Shown here: piece by piece, positions 5,002 to 6,027 of the stretch | Layout: every line of letters begins with the position of its first letter | How positions within the stretch are numbered: the first letter of the stretch is position 1 | NCBI GenBank assembly: GCA_947177715.1 | Contig: CAMWVM010000106.1 | Coordinates: forward strand, 1-6,027 | Direction of reading: 5' to 3' | Source: an uncultured Ruminococcus sp. | Lineage (GTDB): Bacteria > Bacillota > Clostridia > Oscillospirales > Ruminococcaceae | DNA: 6,027 nucleotides | The notes under the pieces: model-generated | What the model was told of the DNA's origin: nothing | The model's input: the letters and a program-made list of their open reading frames with translations, nothing else | Databases searched by the model: none | Made by a program: the position numbers and the translations under genes

Positions 5002-6027
5002 ATGAATAATCATGAAGTTAACCATAAAAAAATGTGCAAACATTTTAAGAAATGCGGCGGCTGTCAGCTTGATATGCCATATGATGAACAAATTCAGTGG
5101 AAACAGCAAAAAGCTGAACGTATGCTTTCTAAGTTCGCAAAAGTAGAACCGATTATCCCTATGGAAAAACCATATAATTATAGAAATAAAGTGCAAACAG
5201 TCTTTCGAAAAATCAAAAAGAATGAAATTCTCTCAGGAGTATACCAATCTTCATCTGGTAATATAGTCGCAGTAGATGATTGTAAATTGGAAAGTAAAGA
5301 ATCACAAAAAATCGTTTCTGCATTTAAACTTCTTATGAAGTCTTTTAAAATCATGCCGTTTGATGAGAAAACAGGCAAAGGGCTTGTGCGTCATGTTTTA
5401 GTCAAAAATAGTCTGCATACAGAAGAAATTATGCTGTGTATTGTTACTTCAACTCCCGTATTTCCATCAAAAAAGCAATTTGTCAACGCTATAATAAAGA
5501 AATGTCCTGAAATAACAACAATAGTCCATAATGTTTGCACAAATCCTATGCCACTAACTTTAGGAACCAAAGAATATGTTTTGTTTGGAAAAGGTTATAT
5601 AGAGGATGTAATTTGCGGATGTAAATTCAGAATATCATCTCAATCGTTTTATCAAGTTAATCCGATTCAAACTGAGAAGTTATACAATATTGCAATAAAT
5701 AATGCACAATTAAAAAATACGGATGTAGTTATAGACGCATACTGCGGTACAGGAACAATAGGCATAATATGTGCCTCACATGTAAAAAAGGTTATCGGAG
5801 CAGAATTAAATAAAACAGCTTGCAAGGATGCAGTCGCTAATGCAAAACTTAATAATCTTGAAAATATAACCTTTTATAATTGTGACGCCGGACAATTCAT
5901 GGATGAATACGCTAAGAAAAACGAAAAAGCTGACGTAGTTATCTTGGATCCTCCTCGTGCCGGTGCAAGCAAAAATTTTCTTTGTTCTCTTGCAAAACTA
6001 TCTCCTGAAAGAGTGATATATATATCA
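5002..6027 (+). CDS. rlmD: 23S rRNA (uracil-C5)-methyltransferase, RlmD/RumA family, TRAM-less (3' end cut by window)
   Basis: Enzymes of this family move a methyl group from S-adenosylmethionine to C5 of uridines in 23S rRNA (U1939 and/or U747 in E. coli numbering). The 342 visible residues begin almost directly with the iron-sulfur motif C12-x5-C18-G-G-C21, with C94 as the likely fourth ligand. They continue with YRNK (60-63), SSQSFYQVNP (212-221), SAM motif DAYCGTGTIG (245-254), GAELN (266-270) and DPPRAGA (316-322). The window ends at YIS, exactly where the family has YIS-Cys with the catalytic cysteine, so that residue lies just outside. ATG 5002 follows GGAAGTGA by 6 nt. An in-frame TGA at 4993-4995 rules out a longer N-terminus, so the usual TRAM domain is absent. 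Which uridine is modified (RlmD, RlmC or dual RlmCD activity) cannot be told. Its own promoter suggests separate expression. Confidence 0.92.
   Translation, partial: MNNHEVNHKKMCKHFKKCGGCQLDMPYDEQIQWKQQKAERMLSKFAKVEPIIPMEKPYNYRNKVQTVFRKIKKNEILSGVYQSSSGNIVAVDDCKLESKESQKIVSAFKLLMKSFKIMPFDEKTGKGLVRHVLVKNSLHTEEIMLCIVTSTPVFPSKKQFVNAIIKKCPEITTIVHNVCTNPMPLTLGTKEYVLFGKGYIEDVICGCKFRISSQSFYQVNPIQTEKLYNIAINNAQLKNTDVVIDAYCGTGTIGIICASHVKKVIGAELNKTACKDAVANAKLNNLENITFYNCDAGQFMDEYAKKNEKADVVILDPPRAGASKNFLCSLAKLSPERVIYIS

Noticed and set aside
4978..5378. Two - strand reading frames overlapping the methyltransferase.
   Set aside because: They lie opposite the conserved Fe-S and YRNK region of a well-supported gene and show no family features.

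Overview
The window is low-GC DNA with dense, same-strand gene packing in its left part. It looks like a Gram-positive, endospore-forming member of the Firmicutes (Clostridia). The order [probable kinase tail]-rsgA-thiN-spoVM is a Firmicutes housekeeping/sporulation neighbourhood. A secreted mannanase with a C-terminal module I associate with gut Firmicutes suggests a plant-fibre-degrading Ruminococcus-like gut or rumen organism. That lineage guess is an inference; no rRNA or marker gene here settles it.

Region 1 (1-1750, + strand) is a tightly coupled operon. It holds the last codons of an upstream gene (probably a PASTA-type Ser/Thr kinase, by gene order only), then rsgA (ribosome small-subunit maturation GTPase), overlapping thiN (thiamine pyrophosphokinase). 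A 29-codon gene follows that is easy to miss: a homologue of the sporulation peptide SpoVM, with a perfect GGAGG ribosome-binding site. A strong intrinsic terminator closes the unit. The rpe gene usually found between rsgA and thiN is absent.

Region 2 (1751-2372, + strand) carries a small integral-membrane zinc protease of the SpoIVFB/site-2-protease family. It has the catalytic motifs but no C-terminal CBS domain. Its position beside spoVM suggests a sporulation or membrane-signalling role. No spoIVFA partner lies beside it.

Region 3 (2376-4822, - strand) is one 801-residue secreted protein read convergently with the protease: signal peptide, CBM35-like carbohydrate-binding module, GH26 beta-mannanase catalytic domain, and about 290 C-terminal residues in a beta/helix/beta/helix arrangement. 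It has its own terminator just past the stop.

Region 4 (4823-5001) is a 179-bp divergent intergenic region. It contains two well-formed, outward-facing sigma-A promoters whose -35 boxes are each entered by one arm of a perfect 10-bp inverted repeat, so the two promoters are near mirror images. One drives the mannanase and the other drives a 23S rRNA uracil-5-methyltransferase (RlmD/RumA family, no TRAM domain). The window edge cuts the methyltransferase off just before its expected catalytic cysteine.

There is no tRNA, rRNA, CRISPR array, insertion sequence or phage gene, and no gene-free stretch longer than 300 bases.
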